Source: Gemmatimonadota bacterium (GTDB lineage: Bacteria > Gemmatimonadota > Gemmatimonadetes > Gemmatimonadales > GWC2-71-9). Taken from it: DNA of 45,793 nucleotides. Position numbers and translations under genes: made by a program. Each line of letters opens with the position of its first letter. The stretch's first letter is position 1. The stretch spans positions 1 to 45,793 of the forward strand of contig QHUT01000065.1 of NCBI GenBank assembly GCA_003222055.1. The letters run 5' to 3'. Positions 8,921 through 17,254 of the stretch are shown here, piece by piece. Under the pieces are notes generated by a model. That model was given only the letters and a program-made list of their open reading frames with translations, ran no database searches and was not told the origin of the DNA.

Positions 8921-9538
8921 ATGCTGATCACGTTTTCGGGTCTCGACGGCGCCGGCAAGTCCACCCTGGTGCGCTGGCTGCAGCAGACGCTCGAGCGGCA
9001 GAACCGACCCGTGGTGGTCTTCCATATGAACGACCACGTCGGCGTGTACGCCTCCCTCCGCCGGCTGCGGAACCAGCTCGGTGGCGCCCCACCCCGCAAC
9101 GACGGAGCGGGCGCGCTGCGCCGCGTCCGCGACGCCCTCGTCTGGGGCAAGCTGCTCAGACGGGTGATCTACCCGCTCGACCTCCTCCTCTTCCTGGCCT
9201 ATCGCCTGTACCACGAGTACATCCGCCGGCGCGTCGTGATCATGGACCGCTATTTCTACGACACGCTCGTGGACGTCGCCGACGGCCGGCACTGGGGTGT
9301 GCTGCGGCTGCTGCAGCGGCTCACCCCCACTCCCGACGTGGCCGTGCTGCTCGACGTCGGGCCCGAGGAATCGTATGCGCGCAAGCGCGACTACCCGATC
9401 GACTACCTTCGGAGCCGCTGGCTGGCGTATCGCACCGTATTCCCCTGGGTACGGGGCGCCCTCGTCATCAAGAACGACGACCTGCACGCCGCCCAACAGG
9501 CGGTGGCCCGGCTGGTCGGCGAGCGGGTGGTCGCGTGA
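8921..9538 (+). CDS. Thymidylate-kinase-like P-loop kinase
   Basis: 205 residues, about the length of dTMP kinase. Walker A is GLDGAGKST at residues 7-15, MDRYFYDTLVDVADGRHWG carries the DRY-type substrate motif, and AVLLDVGPEESYARKRDYP is the strand-plus-lid arrangement of the family. In contrast to housekeeping Tmk the middle is rich in arginine and aromatic residues, and the gene is embedded between asparagine synthase and a nucleotidyltransferase. The upstream frame is open but the real N-terminus starts at ATG 8921, four bases after the previous stop. It is the stand-alone counterpart of the C-terminal half of the 2023-3471 protein. The phosphorylated substrate is unknown. Confidence 0.78.
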   Translation: MLITFSGLDGAGKSTLVRWLQQTLERQNRPVVVFHMNDHVGVYASLRRLRNQLGGAPPRNDGAGALRRVRDALVWGKLLRRVIYPLDLLLFLAYRLYHEYIRRRVVIMDRYFYDTLVDVADGRHWGVLRLLQRLTPTPDVAVLLDVGPEESYARKRDYPIDYLRSRWLAYRTVFPWVRGALVIKNDDLHAAQQAVARLVGERVVA

Positions 9539-10602
9539 CCCTGACGCGTGAGGAGCGGCTCGCCGGACTGACGCTCGGGCTGCTGCTCGGGGAGCGCGTC
9601 TCCACGGACGGGCTCGCCGACGTCGACTGGAGTCTCCTGGCGGGGTTGGCGGAGCAGAACGCCGTCCTGGTGCGCCTCGCCGACCGGCTTGCCGCCTGCG
9701 GCGTGCACCCGCCGCGCCGCTTCGCCGCACCGGCGGAGCGAGAGCGGGCGCGCGCGCGAGTGGCGCTCGACGTGCTCGCCCGGATCCACGCGGCCGGCGT
9801 GCGCCATGGCATCGAATGGCTCCTGCCCAAGGCATGCGATCGTTATCCGGACCTCGGCGACGATCTCGACCTCCTGGCGCTGGCCGATGGCGACGCGGTC
9901 GACCGGCGTCTGCTCGAGGGCCTCGGGGTCGTCCCTCACGGGCCGACGCTCGCCAACCGGCTGGCGGGGAGCACCGTGTACCGCGTCGCGGGCGCGGACC
10001 TGGTGCTGGATATCCGACACGGCCGGCTGGGCCACGCGGGCCAGCACGCCGGCTACGTCGCCCGGCTGTTCCGCAACCGACGCACGATGGCGCTCGGCGG
10101 GCTGGCGTGCGCGAGTCCGGCCCCGGAGGACCAGCTGGTGCTGCAGGGCGTGGAGAAGGTGGTCGCCCGGCGCGCGTTCCATCTCACCGATGTGCTGCAC
10201 ACGATCGCCACGATCCGCCGCGGGGGTCTCGACTGGGACTACGTCATCGCCACCGCTCGCGCGCTGGGCGCGCGGGCGGGACTCTCCTGTTACCTCCACC
10301 TCGTCGACGACATCCATGCCCGCCTGCTGGGCGGCGAGCTGCTGACGCGCGGCACGCGCCGGGCGTTGGGCCCGCGTCTCTCCCGCCGCGCCCGCTTCGA
10401 TCGGACGGGGTTCCACTGCTCCGCGCTCTGGGTCACCGGCCGGGTCCACGCCCGGCAGCTGGCTGGGGCGCTCGTCTCCCGAGACTGGGCGGCCGCCCGG
10501 CGCCTCGGGCTGTGGCCGCTCGCGGCGCTCGGCGCGCGCCTGACGCGGCACACCACCACCTTCCACGCCTGGCCTCGGGCAGCGGAGGCAGGGACCTCAT
10601 GA
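9535..10602 (+). CDS. Nucleotidyltransferase family protein (PF14907-like)
   Basis: 355 residues from GTG 9535, which overlaps the previous stop as GTGA. Features of the PF14907 nucleotidyltransferase group are visible: a helical N-terminus, then WLLPKA followed by DDLDLLAL (the acidic pair at the active-site strand), a later acidic strand ADLVLDIRHG, and helices with PEDQLVLQGVEKVV and LDWDYVIATARALG at the end of the domain. Members occur in polysaccharide and peptide-modification loci and few have known substrates. It is the stand-alone equivalent of the N-terminal half of the fused gene at 2023-3471, and directly follows the kinase that corresponds to that protein's other half. Confidence 0.68.
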   Translation: MTLTREERLAGLTLGLLLGERVSTDGLADVDWSLLAGLAEQNAVLVRLADRLAACGVHPPRRFAAPAERERARARVALDVLARIHAAGVRHGIEWLLPKACDRYPDLGDDLDLLALADGDAVDRRLLEGLGVVPHGPTLANRLAGSTVYRVAGADLVLDIRHGRLGHAGQHAGYVARLFRNRRTMALGGLACASPAPEDQLVLQGVEKVVARRAFHLTDVLHTIATIRRGGLDWDYVIATARALGARAGLSCYLHLVDDIHARLLGGELLTRGTRRALGPRLSRRARFDRTGFHCSALWVTGRVHARQLAGALVSRDWAAARRLGLWPLAALGARLTRHTTTFHAWPRAAEAGTS

Positions 10603-11642
10603 CTCGCCCGACGCCTTTCGTCTCCGTGATCGTGCCCTGCCGCAACGAGGAGCAGCACCTCGGCCGTTGCCTCGAGTCCATCCTCGCGAGCGACTATCCG
10701 CGCGACCGCCTGGAGCTGCTCGTCGTCGACGGCATGAGCACCGACCGCACCCGCGACATCGTCGCGTGGTACGCCGCCCGCCACTCCATCATCCGACTGC
10801 TCGACAACCCGCGACGCATCGCCCCGTGCGCGTTGAACATCGGCATCCAGGCGGCGCGCGGCGAGGTGATCCTGCGCATGGATGCGCACGTGATCTACCT
10901 GCCCAGCTATCTCCCGATCCTCGTGCACGCGCTGCTCGAGCGCGGGGCGGACAACGTGGGCGGGGTGCTGGAAACGCTCCCCGGCGCCGACACCGCGGTG
11001 GCACGCGCCATCGCGCTCGGCCTCGGGCACCGCCTCGGCGTCGGCAACTCGTATTTCCGCGTGGGGGCGTCCCAGCCCCGCTGGGTCGACACGGTGGCGT
11101 TCGGCTGTTTCCGGCGCGAGGCCTTCGAGCGCGCCGGGTTGTTCGACGAAGAGCTGGTGCGCAATCAGGACGACGAGTTCAACTTCCGGCTCATCCGGCG
11201 CGGCGGGCGCGTGCTGCTGATGCCGACCGCGCGAGCCTATTACGTCGCCCGCAAGTCGCTGCGGCAGCTGTGGCGCATGTTTTTCCAGTACGGCTATTTC
11301 AAGCCGCTCGTCGCGCGCAAAGTGGGGCGCGTGATGACGCTGCGGCAGCTCGTCCCGAGCCTGTTTCTCACGAGCCTGGCGGCGAGCGGCCTCGCGGCCG
11401 TGTGGTGGCGACCTGCCGCCCTGGCGGGCGCGGGGCTGGCGGCGGCGTACGCGGCGGCGGTGTTCGGCGCCAGCCTCGCCGCGGCGCCCCGCCACGGGCC
11501 CCGTGTGGCCGCCGCGCTCGCGGTCGTGTTCCCGGTGCTCCACGGCGCCTACGGCCTCGGGTTCTTGCTGGGCCTGGCACATCACGTGCTGCGCCCCGTC
11601 CGACGAGCGCCCGAGCTATCCGCCCTGCCCATGTCGCGGTAG
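10599..11642 (+). CDS. Family 2 glycosyltransferase with C-terminal membrane segments
   Basis: 347 residues from ATG 10599, overlapping the upstream stop as ATGA. The GT-A fold starts at residue 6 with VSVIVPCRNEEQHL, continues with VVDGMSTDRT and the metal-binding DAH (ILRMDAHV near residue 93), and has an acceptor-side NQDDEFNFRLIRRGG segment containing the ED/DD-type base. Residues about 245-330 form two or three membrane helices, so this is an inner-membrane enzyme using a lipid-linked acceptor, probably with a nucleotide-sugar donor. It closes the first polysaccharide run; the next gene on the other strand ends 17 bases away. Confidence 0.9.
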   Translation: MTRPTPFVSVIVPCRNEEQHLGRCLESILASDYPRDRLELLVVDGMSTDRTRDIVAWYAARHSIIRLLDNPRRIAPCALNIGIQAARGEVILRMDAHVIYLPSYLPILVHALLERGADNVGGVLETLPGADTAVARAIALGLGHRLGVGNSYFRVGASQPRWVDTVAFGCFRREAFERAGLFDEELVRNQDDEFNFRLIRRGGRVLLMPTARAYYVARKSLRQLWRMFFQYGYFKPLVARKVGRVMTLRQLVPSLFLTSLAASGLAAVWWRPAALAGAGLAAAYAAAVFGASLAAAPRHGPRVAAALAVVFPVLHGAYGLGFLLGLAHHVLRPVRRAPELSALPMSR

Positions 11643-11655
11643 GCGCCACGGGCGC
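11643..11655. terminator. Small hairpin between convergent genes
   Basis: GCGCC-ACG-GGCGC sits in the 17-base gap between the glycosyltransferase stop and the beta-helix gene stop. It could act on both strands, but has only 5 pairs and no T-run, so it is a weak candidate. Confidence 0.25.
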
Positions 11656-11659
11656 GGGA

Positions 11660-13090
11660 TCAATGGTACTGGTACGCGCCGATCGTGTACACCGTGGCGG
11701 GGCGCGCCACGCCGTCGGCGTCATCCGGTACGATCGCAAGACGCAGCCCGGCGCCGATCGCCGGGCTTGCCGCCTGCACACGAAAATCGAACGCCGCCGC
11801 ATTCACAAACAGGGGATCGGTGTTGTTCAAGTTCCCGGCATACGCGACGGTCGCCGAGTCTCCCGTGCTCACGGGGCCACCCATCGTCAGGTTGTTGCTG
11901 AGGATCGTGTTCATGAGACTACCGGTGTCGAACCACACGCCAGCCGTATTGGGATTGTAGAAGACATTGTTCGCGATCAACAGATTGGTGGTCGCCGTCG
12001 CGACGATGATATGGCCGGGGCGCCAGGGGTTCGTGCCGACGAAGGTGTTGTTCGCGATAGTCAAGCCATTGACGTCGGTGCCGGCGCTGTCGAAGCGCTG
12101 GATCGCCCACCCATGCACGAGGTTGTAGAAAACATTGTTGCGGATGACGACGTTGTCGCCCACCCCGTGATAGACGGCGTGATCGTGGTTCTGCCAGTAG
12201 GTGTTCGTCGGCTGGCAGCCCTGCTCCCCGGCCCCGAGCCGGCCGATATCGTGGATCACGTTCCGTTCGATCACCAGGTTCCTGTCGTATGCGTCCACGC
12301 CCACGATGCCGTCCTTGCTGTCGGTACAGATCCGCCCGACGTCGTGGATCACGTTTTGCGACACGACCACGTCATGTCCGAGCTCGGCGTCGATGCCGTA
12401 GCGAAGGGTATTCCGCACGTCGAACCCCTCGACCCGCACATAGGACCCCGTGATCTCGATGCCGGTCGTCGACGTGGCGTTCCGGCCGTCGATCACCGCA
12501 CCCCCCGGACGTGCCGCCCGCAACACGAGCCAGGCGTTCGGCGCGCCGCTCCGGGCGATCGTGACGACGTTCCCGGCCCCGGTATACACACCGTCGTTGA
12601 CGATGGCCGTGTCACCAGGGGGGAGCACGTCAGCCGCGTGCTGGATTGTCTGCCAGGGCGCGGCGCTGGTGCCCGGGTTCGTGTCGTTGCCGGCGACCGC
12701 GTCGACGTAATGGCTCACGCCGGCGGCGGGTTGCGTCACCGAAACCAGGGTCGTGCCGCGCTTCCCCTCAGTCGCCGCCGAAATGGTCGCAGTCCCGAGG
12801 CCGACGGACGTGACGAACCCGCTCGTGTTGCTGGCCAACCCCGCGGTGCTCACGATCGCAACGCTCGAATCGCTGCTCGACCACGCGATGGTGCGCCCCG
12901 GGAGCACATGACCCCGCGCGTCCATGGGCGTAGCGATGAGTTGCGCGGTCTGGCCGAGCGGCAGGCTCGCGGTCAGCGAGCTCATGGCGACCGTGTCCAC
13001 CCCGTTCGGGGGCGGCCGAACCGGGTTCTCCGCATGGCACGCGCTGATAACGGCAAGGAGCGAGAGAGGGCGGGCGCGGGAGCGTTTCAT
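11660..13090 (-). CDS. Lipoprotein with one Big_2 domain and a right-handed beta-helix
   Basis: 476 residues from the ATG complementary to 13088-13090. The N-terminus (basic MKRSRARP, then LSLLAVISAC) has a lipobox-like ISAC, suggesting export and lipid anchoring. Residues about 35-120 form one bacterial Ig-like Big_2 domain (LPLGQTAQLIATPMDARG, IAWSSSDSSVAIV). From HYVDAVAGNDTNPGTSAAPW onward it is a parallel beta-helix with repeated N/V ladders such as NLVIERNVIHDIG and NVVIRNNVFYNL. Such folds bind or cleave acidic polysaccharides; no catalytic set is identifiable. It is a close paralogue of the protein at 22504-25032, with similarity visible even in the DNA (for example 12121-12215 against 22961-23045), but with one Ig-like domain instead of five and no riboswitch upstream. 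Confidence 0.85.
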   Translation of the reverse strand: MKRSRARPLSLLAVISACHAENPVRPPPNGVDTVAMSSLTASLPLGQTAQLIATPMDARGHVLPGRTIAWSSSDSSVAIVSTAGLASNTSGFVTSVGLGTATISAATEGKRGTTLVSVTQPAAGVSHYVDAVAGNDTNPGTSAAPWQTIQHAADVLPPGDTAIVNDGVYTGAGNVVTIARSGAPNAWLVLRAARPGGAVIDGRNATSTTGIEITGSYVRVEGFDVRNTLRYGIDAELGHDVVVSQNVIHDVGRICTDSKDGIVGVDAYDRNLVIERNVIHDIGRLGAGEQGCQPTNTYWQNHDHAVYHGVGDNVVIRNNVFYNLVHGWAIQRFDSAGTDVNGLTIANNTFVGTNPWRPGHIIVATATTNLLIANNVFYNPNTAGVWFDTGSLMNTILSNNLTMGGPVSTGDSATVAYAGNLNNTDPLFVNAAAFDFRVQAASPAIGAGLRLAIVPDDADGVARPATVYTIGAYQYH

Positions 13091-13333
13091 GCTCGGAGCA
13101 GTAGGACGCCGCAGCAGCACGTGGCAAATCCCCTGCCAACTCGTCACGCGCCACCGGCGGCGCAGCGGCACGGGAGTGAGGCCTCGTGGCTGCGTCGAGG
13201 CCACAACTGTGGCACAAGCTGATCCGTCCGCCTCGAACGGCCGGCGCACGTCCGCCACGTCAGTCACGCGCATCGTTGCAGACATGTAGCACAATTGTTG
13301 CAGGCTCCAGGCCGGCCCAAAAAGGGTATCTCG
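13091..13333. other. Intergenic region between divergent genes
   Basis: 243 bases separating the beta-helix lipoprotein and the methyltransferase. An AT-richer island at about 13275-13302 contains CAATTG and two CTGCAAC copies on the minus strand, and is the likeliest promoter area, but no convincing -35/-10 pair was found. No GEMM-type motif (GCAAACC with a GAAA-capped stem) is present here, unlike upstream of the paralogue at 22504-25032. Confidence 0.35.
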
Positions 13334-14119
13334 ATGCCTGATCGCCTCACCGCCACATCCCGGGCCGACGCGGCGTCGCGGGACGCGGCCGTTGCCACCA
13401 CTCCGTGGGCGCGCGAGGAAGCCCGGATCCGCGCGGCGTATTCCAGACGCACCCATGACGGAGCACAGTACTCTTGGGCCCGGATGGGACACGTGTTCCA
13501 GGCCCAGGAGCGCGAACGCTACCTCCTCCGTACGCTCAGGCGTCACGGCATGTTGCCGCTCGCCGACAAGCGAATCCTCGAGGTCGGCTCGGGCACGGGG
13601 GGACGCCTGCGCGACTTCATCAAATGGGGAGCCACGCCGGAGAACATGATCGGCGTCGAGCTCTTGCCCGACGAAGTCGCCAAGGCGCGGGCTCTTCTGC
13701 CGCCCGGCGTGACGCTGCTGTGCCGGAACGCCGCGGACCTCCCGTTTCCCCCAGCCGCGTTCGACATCGTCCTGCAATCCACCATGTTCACGTCAGTTCT
13801 CGACCCGGCGCTCAAGCGGCGGGTCGCCCAGGAGATGGTGCGCGTCCTCAAGCCGACGGGACTGATCGTCTGGTCCGACTTCCGCTTCAACAACCCCTGG
13901 AATCACGACGTGCGGGGAATCTCGAAGCGGGAAATCACCGAGTTGTTCCCCCTGTGTCGAGTCGAGCTCCGTCGCACCGGCCTCGCCCCACCCCTCGCCC
14001 GCCGCCTGGCCGAATACTCGTGGCTCGCGACCTATCTGCTGTCGCGGGTCCCGTGGCTGTGCGCGCATTACCTTGGCGTCATTCTGCCGCCGGGCCCCGG
14101 CCGGGACGCGATCCACTAG
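13334..14119 (+). CDS. SAM-dependent class I methyltransferase
   Basis: 261 residues. ATG 13334 is chosen over an in-frame TTG at 13295 because AAGGG lies about 8 bases before it. The glycine-rich SAM motif ILEVGSGTGGRL lies near residue 80, an acidic strand end (GVELLPDEVAKA) follows, then LPFPPAAFDIVLQSTMFTSV and VLKPTGLIVWSDF (motifs IV and VI of Methyltransf_11-type enzymes). The acceptor is unknown; its place beside glycan genes suggests a sugar or lipid carrier. Its stop shares the palindrome CTAG at 14116-14119 with the stop of the convergent beta-helix gene, so the two genes overlap by four bases. Confidence 0.85.
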   Translation: MPDRLTATSRADAASRDAAVATTPWAREEARIRAAYSRRTHDGAQYSWARMGHVFQAQERERYLLRTLRRHGMLPLADKRILEVGSGTGGRLRDFIKWGATPENMIGVELLPDEVAKARALLPPGVTLLCRNAADLPFPPAAFDIVLQSTMFTSVLDPALKRRVAQEMVRVLKPTGLIVWSDFRFNNPWNHDVRGISKREITELFPLCRVELRRTGLAPPLARRLAEYSWLATYLLSRVPWLCAHYLGVILPPGPGRDAIH

Positions 14120-15495
14120 CTCGCCACCGCGGTCACCACGAACACCGCGAACTCCGGCGCCGTGGGCGGCGCCGGCGCCCCGGCGGCACCGGTGGGGGTC
14201 GGCGGCATCGTCCGCGTGACAGGAATGTCGACCGAGCGGCCCGAGTACACGCCGCGAACGACCGGCGACCCGAAGAAGTCCTGGACGTCCCGCACCTCGT
14301 AGCGCTCGCCCGGTCGCAGCACGTTCGCGAGCCCGACGGCCACGGCGTTCTGCCGCGTCCAATTGTAGATGACGACGTTCGCCCGGCCCCGCTCGTATCG
14401 GTTGGGGCGCACAAAGACCTGCGGCCCCTGCACCGGAGCGCGCAGCAGCCGGTTCGTGGAGTCGATGCCCCCCGCCGTGAGGTCGAGCTGCACCACGGGG
14501 TGCGCCGCGGGGCCGTACAGGGTGTTGTCGCTCACCGTCGCTCGCCGCCACGCGTGAATGTCGAGCACGACGCTGCCACCCACGAAGTAATTGTGGACGA
14601 GTGTGAGCGCACCGTTTTGAACCGTCGCATTCCGCCAACCGAAAAGCACGTTGACCAGCCCCACGCCGGGACTGTAGTACGCCATGTTGTCGCGCGCCAC
14701 GATGGCATCCGCGGGAGCGCGGCCCCCCACGAGGATGTTCGCCGCCGCCGGGCGTGCGGAGACGGTGCCGTTGTTGAACGCGATGTTGCCTTCGAGCGCA
14801 ATGTTGTTGAGGAGGCCGCTGCGCGCCTCGGTGTAGACGTGGAGGCCGTAGCCGAACTGATCGAACACGACGTTGTCTCGCAGGACGAGCGGGCCACTGT
14901 CGCTCTTCGCATAGATCCCGTGGCCGTTGCCGAACCTCTGACCCTCCCATCCGTTGTTGTAGAAGAGACAACCCGTGACCTCCACGTCCACGGGCCGCGC
15001 GTACGTGTAGAATCCGATCCCTCCGTCGTGCACGATCAGGTTCACGTAGCGGGTGTGCGAGGCGTCGTTCACAAGCATGTTGGGGCGCGTGTCCGTCGTG
15101 CGGTCGGGATCGGAGTCCATCACCTCGAAACCCCACAGCACCACGTAGTCACCCGTCACCACGAACAGGTCCCCGCGCGACGTGCGAGACGTGGCCCCTG
15201 CGCCATCGATCACCGCCCGCTCGCCGCGATACTGCCGCACCACGACGGGGGCCCCCGGAGCGCCGCGCACGCTGCTCACGACCGCTCCCCGGTACGTGCC
15301 GCCACGCAGCCAGATCGTGTCACGCGGCGCGACCCGACCACCCCCCCCAGCCAGCCCCGTCGCCAGGTCCCAGGGCCGTGCCATCGTGCCGTCGCCCGCG
15401 CTCGAGCCGGACGGCGACACATAGTGACTCCGGCCCCCGCCACCCGGCACACTCGTCAGCAACACGAGGCCCACCGCCGCCAGTCGCAGCGTCAT
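14116..15495 (-). CDS. Secreted right-handed beta-helix protein
   Basis: 459 residues from the ATG complementary to 15493-15495; an in-frame GTG at 15519 would add 8 residues ahead of the apparent signal peptide, so the ATG is preferred. The signal peptide is MTLRLAAVGLVLLTSVPG. After HYVSPSGSSAGDG the body is a parallel beta-helix (right-handed repeat type, like pectate lyase or alginate epimerase folds) with ladders such as YVVLWGFEVMD, VTGCLFYNN and LVLRDNVVFDQFGYGLHV. A proline/alanine-rich segment and a hydrophobic end (FAVFVVTAVAS) close it. No Ig-like domain is present. A polysaccharide-binding or polysaccharide-lyase role is inferred from fold and context only. Confidence 0.8.
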   Translation of the reverse strand: MTLRLAAVGLVLLTSVPGGGGRSHYVSPSGSSAGDGTMARPWDLATGLAGGGGRVAPRDTIWLRGGTYRGAVVSSVRGAPGAPVVVRQYRGERAVIDGAGATSRTSRGDLFVVTGDYVVLWGFEVMDSDPDRTTDTRPNMLVNDASHTRYVNLIVHDGGIGFYTYARPVDVEVTGCLFYNNGWEGQRFGNGHGIYAKSDSGPLVLRDNVVFDQFGYGLHVYTEARSGLLNNIALEGNIAFNNGTVSARPAAANILVGGRAPADAIVARDNMAYYSPGVGLVNVLFGWRNATVQNGALTLVHNYFVGGSVVLDIHAWRRATVSDNTLYGPAAHPVVQLDLTAGGIDSTNRLLRAPVQGPQVFVRPNRYERGRANVVIYNWTRQNAVAVGLANVLRPGERYEVRDVQDFFGSPVVRGVYSGRSVDIPVTRTMPPTPTGAAGAPAPPTAPEFAVFVVTAVAS

Positions 15496-15931
15496 TGGTG
15501 GCTCAACACGCTCGTCCACAATTCAACACACAACTCCTGCACAGAAACCACACAGAACGGTCATGATGTTGCGGTGACGCCACAGATGGGCAAGCGGGCT
15601 TCGCACGTCACACCAGACACAGGGCTACCCCAAGGCGCGCTCGCTGCCACGAAGGGGCGCGCAAGTTAGGTGCCGCTTCAATCGCCACAAGGGCGTGCCA
15701 GCGTCGTCCGAGCGAGCGTCTCCGCACACGTGGCCCGTGTGGCCTGCCGGCGACAAGGCTGCCTGTGTGTGGCGCGTCCTGGACGGCGTCGCACCGCCTA
15801 ATGATTGGTGGCGCAACGGATTAGTACGCGGGTACGAAAAGCGCGCGACACTGCGGCGGCGCTGCACGATAGCTGCAGATGACGCAGGGACCGGACACGA
15901 CCGTTACAGGGCACATCGCGGCCGCATCGTT
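15496..15931. other. Long intergenic region, contents mostly unassigned
   Basis: 436 bases between the divergent beta-helix and ATP-grasp genes; both promoters should lie here. Visible items are an inverted repeat GTGACG/CGTCAC (15574-15579 and 15606-15611), and CGCTCGCT (about 15648) with AGCGAGCG (about 15710). The frame of the ATP-grasp gene stays open back to 15695, but that stretch (tryptophan- and arginine-rich, no homology pattern) does not look like protein. No tRNA, riboswitch or convincing sigma-70 promoter was recognised. Confidence 0.3.
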
Positions 15932-17254
15932 ATGGAGACCCGCGTGGCACGACTGAGCAGCACCCAGGAATCACTCAAGGAGCAGCAGGTGCGGGAGATC
16001 CAGCGTCCCCGGCCCGGCACGGTCGGCGCGCACACGCACCCCCAGCGGCTAGTTCCGGATCGCGTCCTGGTCCTGGACGGCTATTCGAACCCCGCCCTCG
16101 CGTGCGTGCGCTCGCTCGGGCGGGCCGGCTATACCGTCTTCGTCGCCAGCCACCGCCGCTGGCCGCTGGCGGCCTGGTCGCGCTACTGCGCGGGCACCTG
16201 CTGGCACGCGGAAGAGACACTCCAGGGATTCGCCACCGCCCGCGCCTGGGCGCACGCGCACGGCGTACGCATCGTCCTGCCGCTCACCGAGCTGGCGTGC
16301 CAGCTCTGCAACGCGGAACGGGGACAATGGGAAGCGCTCGACATGATCGTCGGGTGTGCGCCCGAGCCTCTCGCGCTGCGCGCCTTCGACAAAGGGGCGA
16401 CCCTACGTCTTGCGGAGGCGTGCGGCGTGGAGATCCCACTCACTCGCTACCCGGCCTCCCTTGACGAGTGCCGGGCGGCGGCGGATGCCATTGGATACCC
16501 CTGCATCGTGAAACCCCGGTTCACGGCCGCGTGGAACGGCCTGGGATTCGTTCCCGACCCGGGCCTCTGCTATGTGGCGAGCGCGGCCGGGCTCGACCAC
16601 GCGGTGCTGACGCGCCGCCAGGGCACGCATTGGCCCGTGATCCAGCGGTTCGTTCCCGGGCAGGGGAAGGGCGTGTTCACGGTGTGCGATCACGGGCGCC
16701 CCATCGCCTGGTTCGCCCACGAACGGTTGAGGGACATTCGACCGTCGGGCTCCGGCTCGAGCCTGCGGCGGTCCGTGGCGGTGGACCCGCGACTGCGCTC
16801 GCGAGCCGAGCGGCTGCTCGAGGCCATGCGGTGGCACGGGCCGGCCATGGTCGAATTCCGCGACGACGGCGTGCACCCCCCGTGGCTCATGGAGGTGAAC
16901 GGGCGGTTCTGGGGGTCTCTACAGCTCGCGATCGACGCAGGATGCGACTTCCCCCGCCTCTGGGTCGACCTCCTCGCGGGTAAGGTGGTCGACGCTCCCC
17001 GTGCGTATCGCGACGGCGTCACGGTGCGCTGGCTCTGGGGAGACGTGAAGCGCTTCCTCTACATCGTGGCCGGGCCACCCCGCGGGTACCCGGGGGCCTA
17101 CCCCTCGGTGGCCCGGGGCCTGCAGGAGCTTTTCGGCCGCCAGCCGGCCGGCACGCGCCTGGAAGTGTGGGACCGACGCGACAAGTGGCCGGCCGTGGCC
17201 GAATGGGTGGAAGGAGTGCGAGACGTGCTCATCCAAGCGCTCAAGAGGCGATGA
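15932..17254 (+). CDS. ATP-grasp ligase of the polysaccharide cluster
   Basis: 440 residues from ATG 15932. An N-terminal Rossmann-like pre-ATP-grasp part starts at about residue 45 (VLVLDGYSNPALACVRSLGRAG). The ATP-grasp core follows: FDKGATLRLAEACGVEIPLT, then the nucleotide-binding lysine strand YPCIVKPRF, VIQRFVPGQGKGVFTV, and the metal-binding MEVNGRFWGSLQLAIDAG near residue 320. This is the pattern of carbamoyl-phosphate-synthase-like or carboxylate-amine ligases, which make an amide or peptide bond with ATP. It overlaps the following GT4 gene by four bases. The acceptor and donor are unknown; conjugating an amino acid to a sugar acid is a reasonable guess. Confidence 0.82.
   Translation: METRVARLSSTQESLKEQQVREIQRPRPGTVGAHTHPQRLVPDRVLVLDGYSNPALACVRSLGRAGYTVFVASHRRWPLAAWSRYCAGTCWHAEETLQGFATARAWAHAHGVRIVLPLTELACQLCNAERGQWEALDMIVGCAPEPLALRAFDKGATLRLAEACGVEIPLTRYPASLDECRAAADAIGYPCIVKPRFTAAWNGLGFVPDPGLCYVASAAGLDHAVLTRRQGTHWPVIQRFVPGQGKGVFTVCDHGRPIAWFAHERLRDIRPSGSGSSLRRSVAVDPRLRSRAERLLEAMRWHGPAMVEFRDDGVHPPWLMEVNGRFWGSLQLAIDAGCDFPRLWVDLLAGKVVDAPRAYRDGVTVRWLWGDVKRFLYIVAGPPRGYPGAYPSVARGLQELFGRQPAGTRLEVWDRRDKWPAVAEWVEGVRDVLIQALKRR

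Noticed and set aside
6982-10602. A lasso-peptide-type cluster, because asparagine synthase, kinase and nucleotidyltransferase occur together in paeninodin-like loci
   Set aside because: No precursor peptide, PqqD-like protein or transglutaminase-like protease is present. Both synthases keep the catalytic Cys2 of true AsnB, and the neighbours are polysaccharide genes.
13091-13333. Search for a second GEMM-I element upstream of the paralogous lipoprotein
   Set aside because: Neither strand contains the pocket or tetraloop motifs.
15573-15614. A hairpin (GTGACG/CGTCAC) considered as another riboswitch
   Set aside because: It contains no GCAAACC segment or GAAA-capped stem, and no other riboswitch core was recognisable.
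15695-15931. An N-terminal extension of the ATP-grasp protein
   Set aside because: The extra 79 residues are tryptophan/arginine-rich with no family similarity, and the natural start ATG 15932 directly precedes the conserved region.
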